The notes beneath the pieces were generated by a model that did not search any database, was not told where the DNA came from, and saw only the letters and a program-made list of their open reading frames with translations. A stretch of 64,000 nt of DNA from Buxus sempervirens (Eukaryota > Streptophyta > Magnoliopsida > Buxales > Buxaceae), in NCBI GenBank assembly GCA_947561395.2, contig OX387192.1, forward strand, positions 1,364,001-1,428,000, given 5' to 3'. Each line of letters opens with the position of its first letter. Position 1 is the stretch's first letter. The translations under genes were made by a program, and so were the position numbers. This document shows, piece after piece, positions 1 to 11,205 of this stretch.

Positions 1-1690
1 TAATTGTTCTTTGAACAAGGTTTGGCTCTTGGATCTTGAGGATTAAGTGTGGTTCTTAGAAAGCATGTTGGGCGAGGCTAGCTGCCTTCTACTGTTGAAC
101 TCCTGACTACCATTAGGGATGTGGAGAGTATGATTCTTGTTAAGATTTGTTATGTGGTTCTTCTTGGACCTAGGGTGTGAACTGTTCTATTTCGTTTTCA
201 TCTTTGGAGATCACTGTAGAGAACACTTGTATATTTACAAACTTTACCAAATAGCATAAAACTTTGAATCAAAAGCCTTATAGTTGGCGAACCAGGTACC
301 TCTCGTTTTATTAAATGGTCTTTCTCATTTCATATTTACTTTACCTCTTTCTTCATTCTTCACTTATATCAGAACCTAAGACCCAAATGATCTTAGAATA
401 ACAAGTGGTACCAAAGCTAAGATCTAGATGATTTTTTTTTGGATGAATAATGAAGGATGTATTAAAACTGAGGAGAGAAGAGAAAAGTACATAAAACCCA
501 TGAGATATGGGGATGGAAAAAAAGCAAAAAATTAACTACTACAAACCCCAACTAACAATGAACATAGCACTGTAATAGACCACGTACACAATACTAAAAC
601 TGTATAAAACTAATCCAATAGCAATTGATATTCATGCTTACAACAACATAAAATCATAGTATTTGATAACAAAGTTCTTAAAAATTTTACAGGAAGATCA
701 ATTTCAGCTTGTGACATGTCAAAGATCAAGACATGATAATTCAAATTGCTAGCATAAGTTTTAGAAGACAAAATGGAGAAAATAGAGTTGCATGCCTTTC
801 ATCAACATGATACATAGTTCATTTGAAGCACCCAGGAGGTGTGGCAATGAAGATGATGAAAAGCCTTCTAGTTTCTTGGTGGCTTTATAGAATTGAAGCC
901 AAGGATCAGCTTGTGGTGTTTTACTTTGATTTTGTTATTTAGGAAAGATTTATATTTTCTTAGTTTTATTAGGAAAGATCTATATTTTCTTAGTTTAAGA
1001 GTTGTACTAGGCATTTTTTGTAGAAAAATAATTTAGGTATAAGTTCTCTTCTTGGGGAGAATTCTCCATGGTGGCAATGAATAGTTCTGCCTATTAAGAA
1101 GCTTCCATGGCTGACATGCTTACATGATTGAGTCCTGTCATTATTGGAGAAGGGTTTAATTTTGAGGATTAGGATTTGATTCGGAAAGGAGTTGGAATAT
1201 TTTCCACTTGTAATGAGATATTTTTAGTATGGACGTATTCCAAGGTTGTAAGAGTAATGTTCCCATAACGGGGTGTTTGTATGGTTCCTCCTTAGGCAGA
1301 TTTTTGAAACACTTGTATACCTGTCATCTCTTCTAGTTCAAGATTTTTTACTATATTCTCTTGCAGATATATGGGTGGACCAAATTTATCTTGTGCTATG
1401 CCCTCTGTTCTTTCTCATTCAGTGTTTACTTTATTTTTACCTTTTCTTTCATGTGCACCAACTCCTGACATGGGTTTGTGGTCTATCCAGATTAAAACAA
1501 GAACCGATTTCACATGAAGACTTTAAATAAGATGAGATGCAATAGTTTTCTGCATATGAATCCTCAACCAGAGAAATGAGCACAGAAAAAGGTAATGAAC
1601 ATGGAAGCAGAAAGGAAAAGTACAAAACAAAATATTTACAGTTTAGCATACCTTTGGAAACTCTGGAGCAGGTCCGGTACCTTGATAAGG
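1..1690. other. Intergenic, no gene recognised
   Basis: I see no coding sequence with family resemblance here. The reverse complement of about 430-530 looks like the 3' end of a plant LINE (a pyrimidine-rich stretch followed by a short A-run), which would put a degenerate LINE tail on the minus strand. Near 945-1000 a segment of about 30 bases around 'ggaaagatctatattttctt' is duplicated in tandem. Two short open frames (1273-1530 and 1449-1649) overlap each other on opposite strands and have no recognisable domain. Confidence 0.5.
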
Positions 1691-1693
1691 AGG

Positions 1694-3817
1694 TTATAGT
1701 ACCGAATCTAGATATGCAGAAATATCAATTGTAATACCATATTTTGATAATAAATGTTGTATCTTGACAGCTGCATATTCTACAGGATTCCTTACCAGCT
1801 TTTTCTCAAAACCATAAACAAGTGCCCGATAGGTTACTTTGTTTGGAATCATACCATGTTCTGCCATCATACTTATGAAGTGGCAAGCATCATCTATATT
1901 TCCTACCTTGACAAATCCATTTATAAGAGTGTTGTACAATATCAGGTCTGGATTCAATCCAGAATTAAGCATCCTAAGAAATAAAGCTTTGGCCTCTTCC
2001 ATACGACCTGTTCTGCAATATCCACTAAGAAGAGCACTACATGTCACAACATCTGGTTCCATGATGTGTTTTCTCATATAGGACCACATTAGAAATGCTT
2101 CTTTGAAATTCTCATCTTTTGAGAATCCACTTATGATATCAGTAAATGTAAATAAATCTGGAGAAAAGTTCCTCTTAATAAGTTCTTCTAGAAGCAATTT
2201 TGACTCATTCACAAAACCTCTTATTACAAGACTGTGAACAAGAATGTTATAGGACACAATATCAGGTGAAATACCAGCAGATTTCATCATGCTTAATAGC
2301 TCAAAAGCCTTATACAGGTAGCCCTTCTTTCCATGTCCGTCAATTAATGTGTTGTATGCAACAACATCAGGTTTCAAACCATTTCGTATCATACTATTAA
2401 AATGGTACTCCGCCAACTTTAAATCCCCAGATTTGCAGTAACTGTCAATGAAAATGGTGTATGTTGTCACAGTTGGCTTGAGCCTGCTTTTCAACATTTT
2501 GCCCAAATGTTTGAGTGCTTTGTATATATCCCCAGCATCACAGTATCCTTTGATAATTGTATTGTAAATACAAAAATCAGGAGATATACCCAACTCAAAC
2601 ATACCATGAAAGAGTTCAACAGCTTCTTCCATGTTACCATCTTTACATAACTTTGAAATGAAGCTAGTGTAAATGAAAACATTGGGGAGAAAACCAGAAG
2701 TCTTCAAAATATTCATCGCTTCCTTAAACTTTCCCACTTTGCAATAACCATCAACAAGTGAACTAACTGAAACTGAATCAAGAGAGATACCCATTTGAAT
2801 TATTTTGTACAACATAGATGTGGCTTCTTTAAGATGGGCCATTCTGCAGAGAGCATTAACTATAATCGTGTATACAACAATGTCAGGCTTAAATCCACAA
2901 TTTCGCATTTCAAGAAGAAACACCCATGCACTATCAACACTACCTTTACTACAATAGTAATGGATGAATAAACTGATGATAGAAGCATTGAAACCCATGC
3001 CATGGCTTTGCATTTCTTCAAGTATTTCCCAAGCCAAATCCACCCGCTTTGACCGCAATAATGCCCCAATAAGAGAATTATAAACCCCAAGTGAGGGGAA
3101 CATATTACGCAGTTTCATTCGACCAATTGATTTTAAAGCCAGCTCTATCAAATTCTTCCTGACATAACAGCTAACAAGCATACTATATACCGTTTCCAAA
3201 AACCCTTCATTGTTACAAGTTTCCTCAAGAACATTAAACACTGAATTGTTCCACTCTTCACCTCCACCCTTATCTCCCACAAGGTGCAAAAGAAGATCAA
3301 TGGCTCTATAATTCATGTTCCCGCAAACCAAAATATGTATCATTAGGCAAATAGATTGAATCTCATGTTTCAATCCTGTGCAGCTTTCAAACCACCTGAA
3401 GAAGTACAAAGCAAGTGCAGCATCTGAACTCTCATTGTACAGATCAGTCAACATCTGCATCATGTTGAAATTGTGCCCATTTCCTAAGCCCAACTCCCAC
3501 CCCTTTTTTGCAAGAATTACGTTTATTTTTTCCATTTGGTCCTCCTCTACATTATGCTTGTTCAAGGAATCTTTATTAACAGAATTTCTGAGATCCTTTC
3601 CACCAAAATAAAGTTCCTTTTGTTTCACAAATTCATCTGAGACGCATTTGTGATTCTTAGTAAAATTCTCACCCACATTGTTAGAGTCATCTGGAATAAA
3701 AACAATATCCTCCAAGAAAGATGAACAATTCGAGGCCAAATTCCTAATTGAAAAGAATCTGAGTATTTTCTTTCTTTCAGCTATCAGATTCCATCTCCCA
3801 AATGAAGAAGCTTTCAT
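1694..3817 (-). CDS. P-class pentatricopeptide repeat protein, organelle-targeted
   Basis: Encodes about 707 residues made mostly of consecutive 35-residue PPR motifs of the plain P type, for example 'PDVVAYNTLIDGHGKKG' and 'PDIVSYNILVHSLVIRG'. There is no E or DYW tail, so a role in organellar RNA stability, splicing or translation is expected rather than editing; this is inference from the class. The frame is open up to 3910, but the Met at 3817 is preferred. The extra upstream residues are hydrophobic and arise from a polypyrimidine tract that looks like the end of a 5'UTR intron (acceptor at 3847). From 3817 the N-terminus (MKASSFGRWNLIAERKK...) is basic and Ser-rich, like a mitochondrial or plastid presequence. 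The stop is TAA at 1694-1696. Apart from the predicted leader intron the coding region is intronless, as usual for PPR genes. I could not assign an ortholog. Confidence 0.9.
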   Translation of the reverse strand: MKASSFGRWNLIAERKKILRFFSIRNLASNCSSFLEDIVFIPDDSNNVGENFTKNHKCVSDEFVKQKELYFGGKDLRNSVNKDSLNKHNVEEDQMEKINVILAKKGWELGLGNGHNFNMMQMLTDLYNESSDAALALYFFRWFESCTGLKHEIQSICLMIHILVCGNMNYRAIDLLLHLVGDKGGGEEWNNSVFNVLEETCNNEGFLETVYSMLVSCYVRKNLIELALKSIGRMKLRNMFPSLGVYNSLIGALLRSKRVDLAWEILEEMQSHGMGFNASIISLFIHYYCSKGSVDSAWVFLLEMRNCGFKPDIVVYTIIVNALCRMAHLKEATSMLYKIIQMGISLDSVSVSSLVDGYCKVGKFKEAMNILKTSGFLPNVFIYTSFISKLCKDGNMEEAVELFHGMFELGISPDFCIYNTIIKGYCDAGDIYKALKHLGKMLKSRLKPTVTTYTIFIDSYCKSGDLKLAEYHFNSMIRNGLKPDVVAYNTLIDGHGKKGYLYKAFELLSMMKSAGISPDIVSYNILVHSLVIRGFVNESKLLLEELIKRNFSPDLFTFTDIISGFSKDENFKEAFLMWSYMRKHIMEPDVVTCSALLSGYCRTGRMEEAKALFLRMLNSGLNPDLILYNTLINGFVKVGNIDDACHFISMMAEHGMIPNKVTYRALVYGFEKKLVRNPVEYAAVKIQHLLSKYGITIDISAYLDSVL

Positions 3818-3846
3818 AAAGAAACGGAAACTAGCAAATAAAGAGG

Positions 3847-4298
3847 CTAAAGTAAGAAAAAAGAAGAAGGAATAAAAATGTAAATAACAAAAACAAAAAT
3901 TCCACACCAATGTGCAATTTAAAATTCAATTAATACCCATTAAAATCCAAAAAATATATATGTAACAGACAATTTCGAGAGGAAGAAGTAACATTCAAAT
4001 TAGTAAGTCTAAGTCCTTAAACGACTAAGTATATCGATATAATAAAACAACATATTGATTAATAAGGACTACAGAAAATTATTTTATGTTTGAAATCTAC
4101 AAGCAATTATAAGAATGAGTAGAAAAACCAAAATGAGTATTAAGCTAAGAAACTAATGTTTACTTTAAGACAGCAAGAAAACTATGCGCGTATACAATTA
4201 CTTTTCTTCCGAATCAGTACGAAAACAACAAAAAGGAAGTTGCTTTTTAAATGTTCGTCAAGAAGACAAGAAAATAAGTAGCACATAACAAAATTTAC
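3847..4298 (-). other. Predicted 5'UTR intron of the P-class PPR gene
   Basis: On the minus strand the donor reads CCAG|GTAAAT at 4298. The acceptor TTTCTTACTTTAG|CC at 3847 follows a strong pyrimidine tract. Removing this 452-base intron leaves the ATG at 3817 about 30 bases into the second exon. The upstream exon holds a separate 65-residue open frame (4353-4550, minus) that ends before the donor, so it would be an upstream ORF and not an N-terminal extension. The splice is inferred from signals only. Confidence 0.5.
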
Positions 4299-4599
4299 CT
4301 GGAACTGAAGAAGGAAACGAACCAATTTTCTGCTCCACCAGAAAGAAATTCTCTACTTAAGAGTTGAAAACGAAAATTTCCCACATTGAATTTTATGCTT
4401 CAATAGCCGAAGTTCAAGTAGTCGTGTCGAAGGTGGAAGAAGAACTAGAAATGATTCCTGAAATTGATGAAAGAACAAATGAAAGAAGAAGAACGAAGGC
4501 AGACTGATACAGGAGAAGGAAGAGTGGTGGCAACCCGAAGTGGTCGCCATGGCCGCCGTCGTGCCGGACGGTCGCCACTCCAGAGTTGATAGGTAAATG

Positions 4600-4998
4600 T
4601 GGAACCTCAGAATGGACAGGTTTTATAAATTGGGTCGGCATGACCGGATCAAACAAAAAATTAACCGAATTAAGGGATGGTTGGTCAATGGAGTCGAGGT
4701 TGAATACAAACCAGTCCATCCGGTTGGTGACGAGCGGGTCGGAGTTGACCTGATTGTAGTATACAATGCCAAAAAGAAAAAAAAAAGTGTTTTTAAATAC
4801 AATATATAAATTAATAATATATTTGTGATATATATGAAACTAATATTTTAAATATATAAAAATAATATTTAATAAATTAAGATCAGATTTGGGCTAAACT
4901 TGAACCCTGACCCAATTTTGACATACCAAATTTGAACCATTAGGGGTGGGGTGGGGTGGTTTACTGGTTTAACCCGCCCCATTGCCATCCCTATTTGT
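4600..4998. mobile_element. Degenerate MITE-like repeat ending in ATTGCCATCCC
   Basis: The segment shares its organisation with 56650-57036: a G/C-rich 'ggttgac' side, an AT-rich core rich in 'aatatata/aatattt', then a stretch ending 'ccattgccatccct'. That terminus matches the hAT-type terminal repeat seen intact at 25544-26087. The left terminal repeat and a target duplication are not clear in this copy, so it is called partial. Confidence 0.35.
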
Positions 4999-5024
4999 GG
5001 TCGGTGTATGTCCAATGTTATAAT

Positions 5025-5041
5025 ATATATATATATATATA
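5025..5041. repeat. (AT)n microsatellite
   Basis: A pure run of alternating AT just upstream of the 5'-truncated LINE. It may mark the insertion site of that LINE. Confidence 0.8.
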
Positions 5042-5054
5042 ACTCATAAAAATA

Positions 5055-5431
5055 ACAGTTAATTGATAGAAAAAGAATCCAAGAAATTCCTTTGGGCAAA
5101 GCCAAACAAGGATAGAACCCTTCCCATAATTTGGTGGGAAAGATCTGCAAACCAAAGGAAGTTGGGGGCCTCAATATAAAAAACTTGAAAACTTTTAATG
5201 AGGCCCTCGTAGCAAAGAAGGCTTGGGAGCTTATTGGCGATGATGGGAATCTGTGGACAAAACATTTTGAAGCCAAATACTTCTGGAACAAAAATTTCTT
5301 GGATAGCTCCAAGAAAGGATCAGACTCTATTATCTGGAAGCATCTTCATGCATCAAAAAGCCTTATCAAGAAAGGTATGGGTTGGATAGTTGCACAGGGA
5401 GATTCTATTAAATTTTAGATACAAGCTGGAT
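5055..5431 (+). pseudogene. LINE reverse-transcriptase C-terminal fragment
   Basis: Translation gives the plant L1 signature region KFLWAKP, then KICKPKEVGGLNI, ALVAKKAWELI and KYFWNKNF, which sits between the RT palm/thumb and the zf-RVT domain in plant LINEs. There is a frameshift before KICKPKE, and a stop plus frameshift after the DSIKF motif near 5416. The copia element begins a few bases further on. It is a non-functional remnant. Confidence 0.85.
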
Positions 5432-5436
5432 CCCAT

Positions 5437-5755
5437 TATTGAAGAATTAGTTCCTAAATTGAAGGATCTGGAGATTTATTTCCTAAATCGTATAGGAACT
5501 AGTTCCTTGATTATAGGAATTGGTCCCTTGATTAGTTCCTTGATTATAGGATCTGTTTTGAATCATTTCCTAATTGATTGTACTGCTGTAGATATTCTCT
5601 GGAATGTTTCCAGAATGTAAAACTTCTTTCTTTATTCATAGTTAGGTAAGATCCTATAAAAGGTGATGTAATACTCCCATGAATACACGAAATATACAGC
5701 AGGAAATACTGTTTCCAGATCTGAATTCTTCTATCTTCATCTTCTATTTTCGTCA
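5437..5755 (+). repeat. 5' LTR of the copia element
   Basis: 319 bp. It begins TATTGAAG where the 3' copy has TGTTGAAG, so the first dinucleotide has mutated, and it ends CGTCA. A 12 bp segment around 5525-5536 (an extra 'ttgattagttcc'-like unit) is present here and absent from the 3' LTR. Confidence 0.95.
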
Positions 5756-5767
5756 TGGTATCAGAGC
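5756..5767 (+). other. Primer-binding site for initiator tRNA-Met
   Basis: TGGTATCAGAGC follows the 5' LTR with no spacer. It is the standard complement of the 3' end of plant initiator methionine tRNA used by copia elements to prime minus-strand cDNA. Confidence 0.93.
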
Positions 5768-5812
5768 CAAACGATCTGAAGGATTATTGCTGAATTCTTC
5801 CACCAACAACTG

Positions 5813-8800
5813 ATGGATTCTTCCTCCAACAACATGCCGGAACCATCTCAACCAAGATCGGTTCCTGCTGTTGTTCAATTTGAAGGTATTTTTAATGCTG
5901 GAATTATTCTAAATGAATCAAATTATGATATTTGGTCACAGTTGATGGAGATGCACATCGCCGAAAGAGAGAAACTCTCTTATATTCGTTGTAAGACGAA
6001 GCCACCTGCAGAATTTGAAGATGGTTATGAAAGATGGTATGCTGAAAATCAGAAAGTGAAACAATGGATATTGATGTCCATGACTCCAGAAATTATGAAG
6101 CGTTATGCACGCTTATCCACTGCCTACGACATCTGGAGTGCTTTATCAAAAGCCTTCTATGATGGAAGTGATGAATTGCAGGTATTTGCTTTAAATCAAA
6201 AGGCATTTACAGCTGCACAAAAGGGAAAGTCTCTCTTAGAATATTATGAAGAGTTAATCGGAGTTTTCCGAGAATTGGATCATCGTGAAAAAGTTGTCAT
6301 GAAGGATCCTGATGATATCATTGCATACCGAAAGTCTATTGAACGACTAAGGGTGCACATATTTCTTGCTGGATTGGATGCATCATTTGATCAAGTTCGT
6401 GGAGAGATTCTACGCAAAGAACTTGTTCCAGATTTGGAAGAATGTTATTCATTAATTTGAAGAGAGGTGGTACGTCGAGCAACACTGGTTGGGGAATCTG
6501 AAAAATCTGAAGCTTCTGCAATGATGACCCGCAACCGCCCAACCCACAACCGAGAGGACCGCCAAAGAGACTTCCCTCCAAAGCGTACCAATGGTGTTGA
6601 TAAGCCTACATATAAGTGCACCCATTGCAATCAGACTGGGCATACCAAAGATCGATGTTTTGAACTGGTGGGATATCCCGAATGGTAGGATCATAGCCGT
6701 GCAACCCGGAAGAAGAAAACTGGAACTGCTGCTACTGCTGTTGTTGCAACAGATGCCGAAATCCAGACTTTCTCCGTGTTAGTAGCCACTACAGATAATG
6801 GTGGTAAGGTTTTTAATATTTCTTCACCTATTTCTAATAGTGCATGGATAATTGATTCTGGTGCTACAGATCATATGATACTTGATTCTAGACAGGTAAA
6901 CCTTCTTAAACCTTCCTCACAACAAATTGTTTCAACTGCTAATGGTAACACTACCTCAGTTATTGGGGAAGGATCCTTGACCCTCACTGATACTTTAAAC
7001 CTCACTTCTGTTTTGGTTGTCCCATCTTTAGAATATAATCTCTTGTCAGTTTCTCAAATAACTACAGCCTTATCTTGTGTTGTAATCTTTTGGCCTGATT
7101 GTTGTGTTTTCAAGGACATCCAAACAAAGCAGACGATTGGTTGTGAAATTAGACGAGGCAAGCTGTACTATCTGGATTTGGTGTCCGGAATCTCAGACAA
7201 GTTACATCAAGTCTTGGCAGTGAATGGCTATGAGGGGGAGAAGAAGATATCTGAAATTTGGCTATGGCATAGACGTCTTGGGCATGCTTCATTTGGCTAT
7301 CTAAGGAAATTATTTCCTAGTTTATTCACAAAAGTGGATGTTTCTAGTTTCCATTGTGATGTATGTGAAATGGCCAAAAGCCATCGAACACCATTTCCAT
7401 TGAGTTTGACATTGAGTCCACTTCCATTTATGGTGATACATTTTGATGTCTGGGGGCCATCTAAAGTCACAACTTTGGGAGGATCTCGTTGGTTTGTTAC
7501 TTTTATTGATGATTGTACAAGGATGACTTGGTTATATTTAATGCAATCCAAAGGTGAAGTGAACTCATTATTTCAAAAGTTTCATAAATTGATTGAAACT
7601 CAGTACAATGCACAAGTCAAGATTCTTCGGAGTGACAATGGTGGAGAATATCAAAGTTCTGAACTTCAAAATTTTTTGCACGCCCATGGCACTATCCATC
7701 AAACTACTTGTTCTAATACACCTCAACAGAATGGTGTTGCAGAGCGAAAAAATCGACATTTGTTGAAAGTTGTTCGTGCCTCCTTGATCGCAGCCCATAT
7801 GCCATTATCTTATTGGGGAGAAGCGCTTACTTTTGCAGCATATTTGATCAATAGAGTTCCTTCTAGCTCTATTGAATTCCAGACACCCCTCCAAGTTCTT
7901 ACTATTGCTGTTGGTACAACAAGCGTCCCAAATTTACCCCCTCATATCTTTGGTTGTGTAGCTTTTGTCCATCTTTATAAACATCAATGCAACAAGTTAG
8001 CTCCTCGAGCGTTGCGATGTGTTTTTGTTGGATATGCTATACACCAAAAGGGGTACCGATGTTATCATCCTCCAACTCAACGCATGTTTATCACAATGGA
8101 TGTGGTTTTCCATGAAAATGAAATGTATTTCTTATCTGAGTCTAAACTTCAGGGGGAGTACCAGAAGGAAATTCAGACTCTAGATTATGATTTGGTACAG
8201 TATGAATATCAGATCTCTGAAGAAACTGCTACTTGAGAGGTCTGTCTTAACGATGTTGCAACACCTGCTGCAATAGAACCGTCTGTCACAGAAACTGCAG
8301 AAAATATTGCTGAATCAGATGGTGATGAATGGCCAGAAACTAAAGGAGTAACACAAATAGAAGGCACTGGTGAAACAGAAGGAATAACACAATCAGAAGA
8401 CATCAGTCCATTCCTATTTGAGTGCGAGCCTCCCGTCAATATACCACACCAATCATCTACTGAGGATGTTCCTGATAGAGGGTCTCAACCACAAATAAAA
8501 CAGCTGCCATAGCGTCAAACCAGAGGTATTCCTAAACCCACATATGAACCTGAACTGTCTAGTAGAGTTAAGTATCCCATGAGTCATTATGTGTCTCACA
8601 AAAATCTGTCTGAATCAAATCAATCATTTGTGAATCAATTATCTACTGTATCTATTCCTAACAGTGTGCAGGAAGCCTTAGCTGACCCAAGATGGAAAGT
8701 TGCTATGAATGAAGAGATGAATGCCTTGCAAAAGAATCAAACTTGGGAACTTGTTGATTGTCCACCAGGGAAAAGGCCAGTGGGATGTCGATGGATCTAC

Positions 8801-10200
8801 ACTGTAAAGTACAAGGCAGATGGCATGGTTGAACGGTATAAGGCAAGACTTGTGGCAAAAGGGTACACCCAAACCTATGGGATCGACTACACAGAGACAT
8901 TTGAACCTGTAGCTAAAATCAACACTGTTAGGGTGTTGTTGTCTTTAGCTGCAAACCTGGAGTGGCCATTGCAACAATTTGATGTGAAGAATGCCCTTCT
9001 ACATGGAGAATTATCTGAAGAAGTTTATATGAACCTTTCACCGGGTTGCATGACACCAGCAAAACACAGTCAGAAGGTGTGCAGATTAAAGAAATCATTG
9101 TATGGATTGAAACAGTCTCCAAGAGCATGGTTTGGAAGATTTACAAAAGCCATGATAGGCTTTGGCTACCATCAAAGCAACTTAGATCATACATTGTTTC
9201 TAAAAAGGCAACAAGGTAAGATCACTGCACTCATCATCTATGTAGATGATATGGTAGTTACAGGGAATGATCCAGAAGAAAGGAAGGCACTACAAGAGTA
9301 CTTATCTAAAGAATTTGAAATGAAGGACCTTGGTTCTTTAAAATATTTTCTTGGGATTGAAGTATCTAGATCTAAGAAAGGGATATTTCTGTCACAGAGA
9401 AAGTATACCTTGGATCTATTACAAGAAACTGGAATGTCAGCATGACAACCAGCTGATACACCGGTGGAAGAAGGTTTGAAGTTATGTGTTGAGTCAGACC
9501 AAGTTCCAACTGATAAAGTGAGATACCAAAGACTTGTAGGGAGATTGATGTACTTAGCACATACAAGACCGGATCTTGCTTATGCATTGAGTATTGTTAG
9601 TCAATTTATGCATGATCCAGGAGAGCAACATATGAATGCAGTCATGCGAATCTTGAGGTATTTAAAATCTGCACCTGGAAAAGGGGTTCTGTTCACTAAA
9701 AATACAGACTGTTGTAACATCGATGCAACAGACTGTTGCAACATTGATGCCTATACTGATGCTGATTGGGCTGGAGCTAAAGATGATAGGAGATAAACTT
9801 CTGGTTACTTTACGTTTGTGGGGGGTAACCTTGTTACATGGAGAAGCAAGAAACAAAATGTTGTTGCTCGTTCAAGTGCAGAAGCTGAATTCAGAGGTAT
9901 GGCTCTTGCTCTTTGTGAAGCGTTGTGGCTGAAACTTCTTTTGCAAGATTTGGGGTACTCATCTATGCAATCCATTCAATTGTATTGTGACAATAAAGCT
10001 GCGTGTGATATGCTCACAACCCAGTCCAACATGATCGTACAAAACACGTAGAGGTGGACAGATTCTTTATTAAAGAAAAGCTTGATGAGGGTATATTAGA
10101 GTTACCTAAGATCAGATCAGAAGATCAGTTGGCTAATCTTCTTACTAAAGCTGTCTCAAATCGAATATTCTCAAAATTAGTAGACAAGTTAGGCATGTGT
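5813..10200 (+). pseudogene. copia gag-pol polyprotein, interrupted by stops
   Basis: A single frame runs from the Met at 5813 through the gag domain, a CCHC knuckle (CTHCNQTGHTKDRC, about 6617-6658), the protease motif DSGATDH (about 6853), integrase zinc finger (WHRRLGH...CDVC, from about 7264) and catalytic residues (HFDVWG; SDNGGEY), RT (FDVKNALLHG; YVDDMVV) and RNase H (TDADWAG; CDNKAA). It is broken by in-frame stops at 6458, 6686, 8234, 8510, 9443 and 9794, and by a 1-base frameshift near 10018-10022, after which the expected C-terminus continues in another frame. A 24 bp tandem duplication (9704-9751) adds eight residues before the RNase H motif. The product cannot be functional. Confidence 0.93.
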
Positions 10201-10215
10201 GATATCTATGCACCA

Positions 10216-10228
10216 ACTTGAGGGGGAG
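10216..10228 (+). other. Polypurine tract of the copia element
   Basis: The purine-rich TTGAGGGGGAG lies directly before the TG that opens the 3' LTR. This is the usual plus-strand priming site. Confidence 0.9.
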
Positions 10229-10535
10229 TGTTGAAGAATTAGTTCCTAAATTGAAGGATCTGGAGATTTATTTCCTTAATCGTATAGGAACTAGTTCCTT
10301 GATTATAGGAATTGGTTCCTTGATTATAGGATCTGTTTTGAATCATTTCCTAACTGATTATACTGCTGTAGATATTCTCTGGAATGTTTCCAGAATGTAA
10401 AACTTCTTTCTTTATTCATAGTTAGGTAAGATCCTATAAAGGGTGATGTAATACTCCCATGAATACATGAAATATACAGCAGGAAATACTGTTTCTAGAT
10501 CTGAATTCTTCTATCTTCATCTTCTATTTTCGTCA
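10229..10535 (+). repeat. 3' LTR of the copia element
   Basis: 307 bp, TG...CA, followed directly by the target duplication CCCAT. About 8 single-base differences from the 5' LTR. Confidence 0.95.
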
Positions 10536-11205
10536 CCCATTTGTTGAGAATGAAGTAGTCCGACCAAACCTCACTGATATGAGCCACATAAAAACAGCTG
10601 CTGATTTGGTAAATCCCAAACCAAGCATGGGAATTCAATACTCTAAACAAACCTTGGCTAGATCAGATTGTGAAGATTATAAGAACTATCCAGCTGCACC
10701 CATAAAACAGCAGAGATTGGCCAATCTGGAAAGGAGGTACATCAGATAAGTACACTGTTAAATTAGCTTATGATTTACCAACCAATAGAAATGCTATGCA
10801 AGAAATTCAATTATGGAAAAAAGAATAGAGAATGGCATGCCCACAAAAAATCAGGTTCGTTGTTTGGAAAGGAATGCAGAATGGTCTCACAACCAATGAA
10901 GTAATTCACCACAGATTACAAATGCCTATCCAAGAATGTGTTCTATGCAATTCCATAGCTGAAAGTAGCCTACACTTGTTCATTGAGTGCTCATTAACAA
11001 GAGCCCTTCTCTTTGCTACTACGAGAGGGAGACTAGACAGTTTAGAGCCACACATCAGTATGAAAGAATGGTGGTTTGATCGGCTACAGGAAATTTAGAG
11101 AGACGTAAATACAGGAGAAAGATGGGCAATTCTCGGTTGGGTAGTATGGAAAACAAGGAATGAGGTACTATTTGAGGGAAAATCACCAAACTTGCAACTA
11201 ACTAT
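10536..11205 (+). pseudogene. LINE zf-RVT fragment
   Basis: Continues the LINE frame right after the copia element. It holds the zf-RVT domain: 'RFVVWKGMQNGLTTNEV', then CVLCNSIAESSLHLFIEC (a C-X2-C...H-X3-C type motif), then the WAILGWVVWKTRNEVLF segment that links to RNase H. An in-frame stop lies at about 11096. The fragment ends where the PIF-like element enters. Confidence 0.85.

Larger units (their letters stand above)
5437..10535 (+). mobile_element. Ty1/copia LTR retrotransposon, full length but coding-defective
   Basis: A complete 5,099 bp element with two LTRs (319 and 307 bp), a 5 bp target duplication CCCAT (5432-5436 and 10536-10540), a primer-binding site directly after the 5' LTR, a polypurine tract directly before the 3' LTR, and gag-protease-integrase-RT-RNase H in copia order. 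Size, short LTRs and domain sequence fit the Ale/Retrofit type of copia, which is inference. The LTRs differ by about 8 substitutions over 307 aligned bases plus one 12 bp indel, so divergence is about 2.6%. The 5' terminus is TA instead of TG. It is inserted in the RT/zf-RVT part of the LINE in the same orientation. Confidence 0.95.

Noticed and set aside
4414-4719. 101-residue minus-strand frame upstream of the first PPR gene
   Set aside because: It overlaps a leader region and a repeat, and its composition is that of translated pyrimidine tracts.
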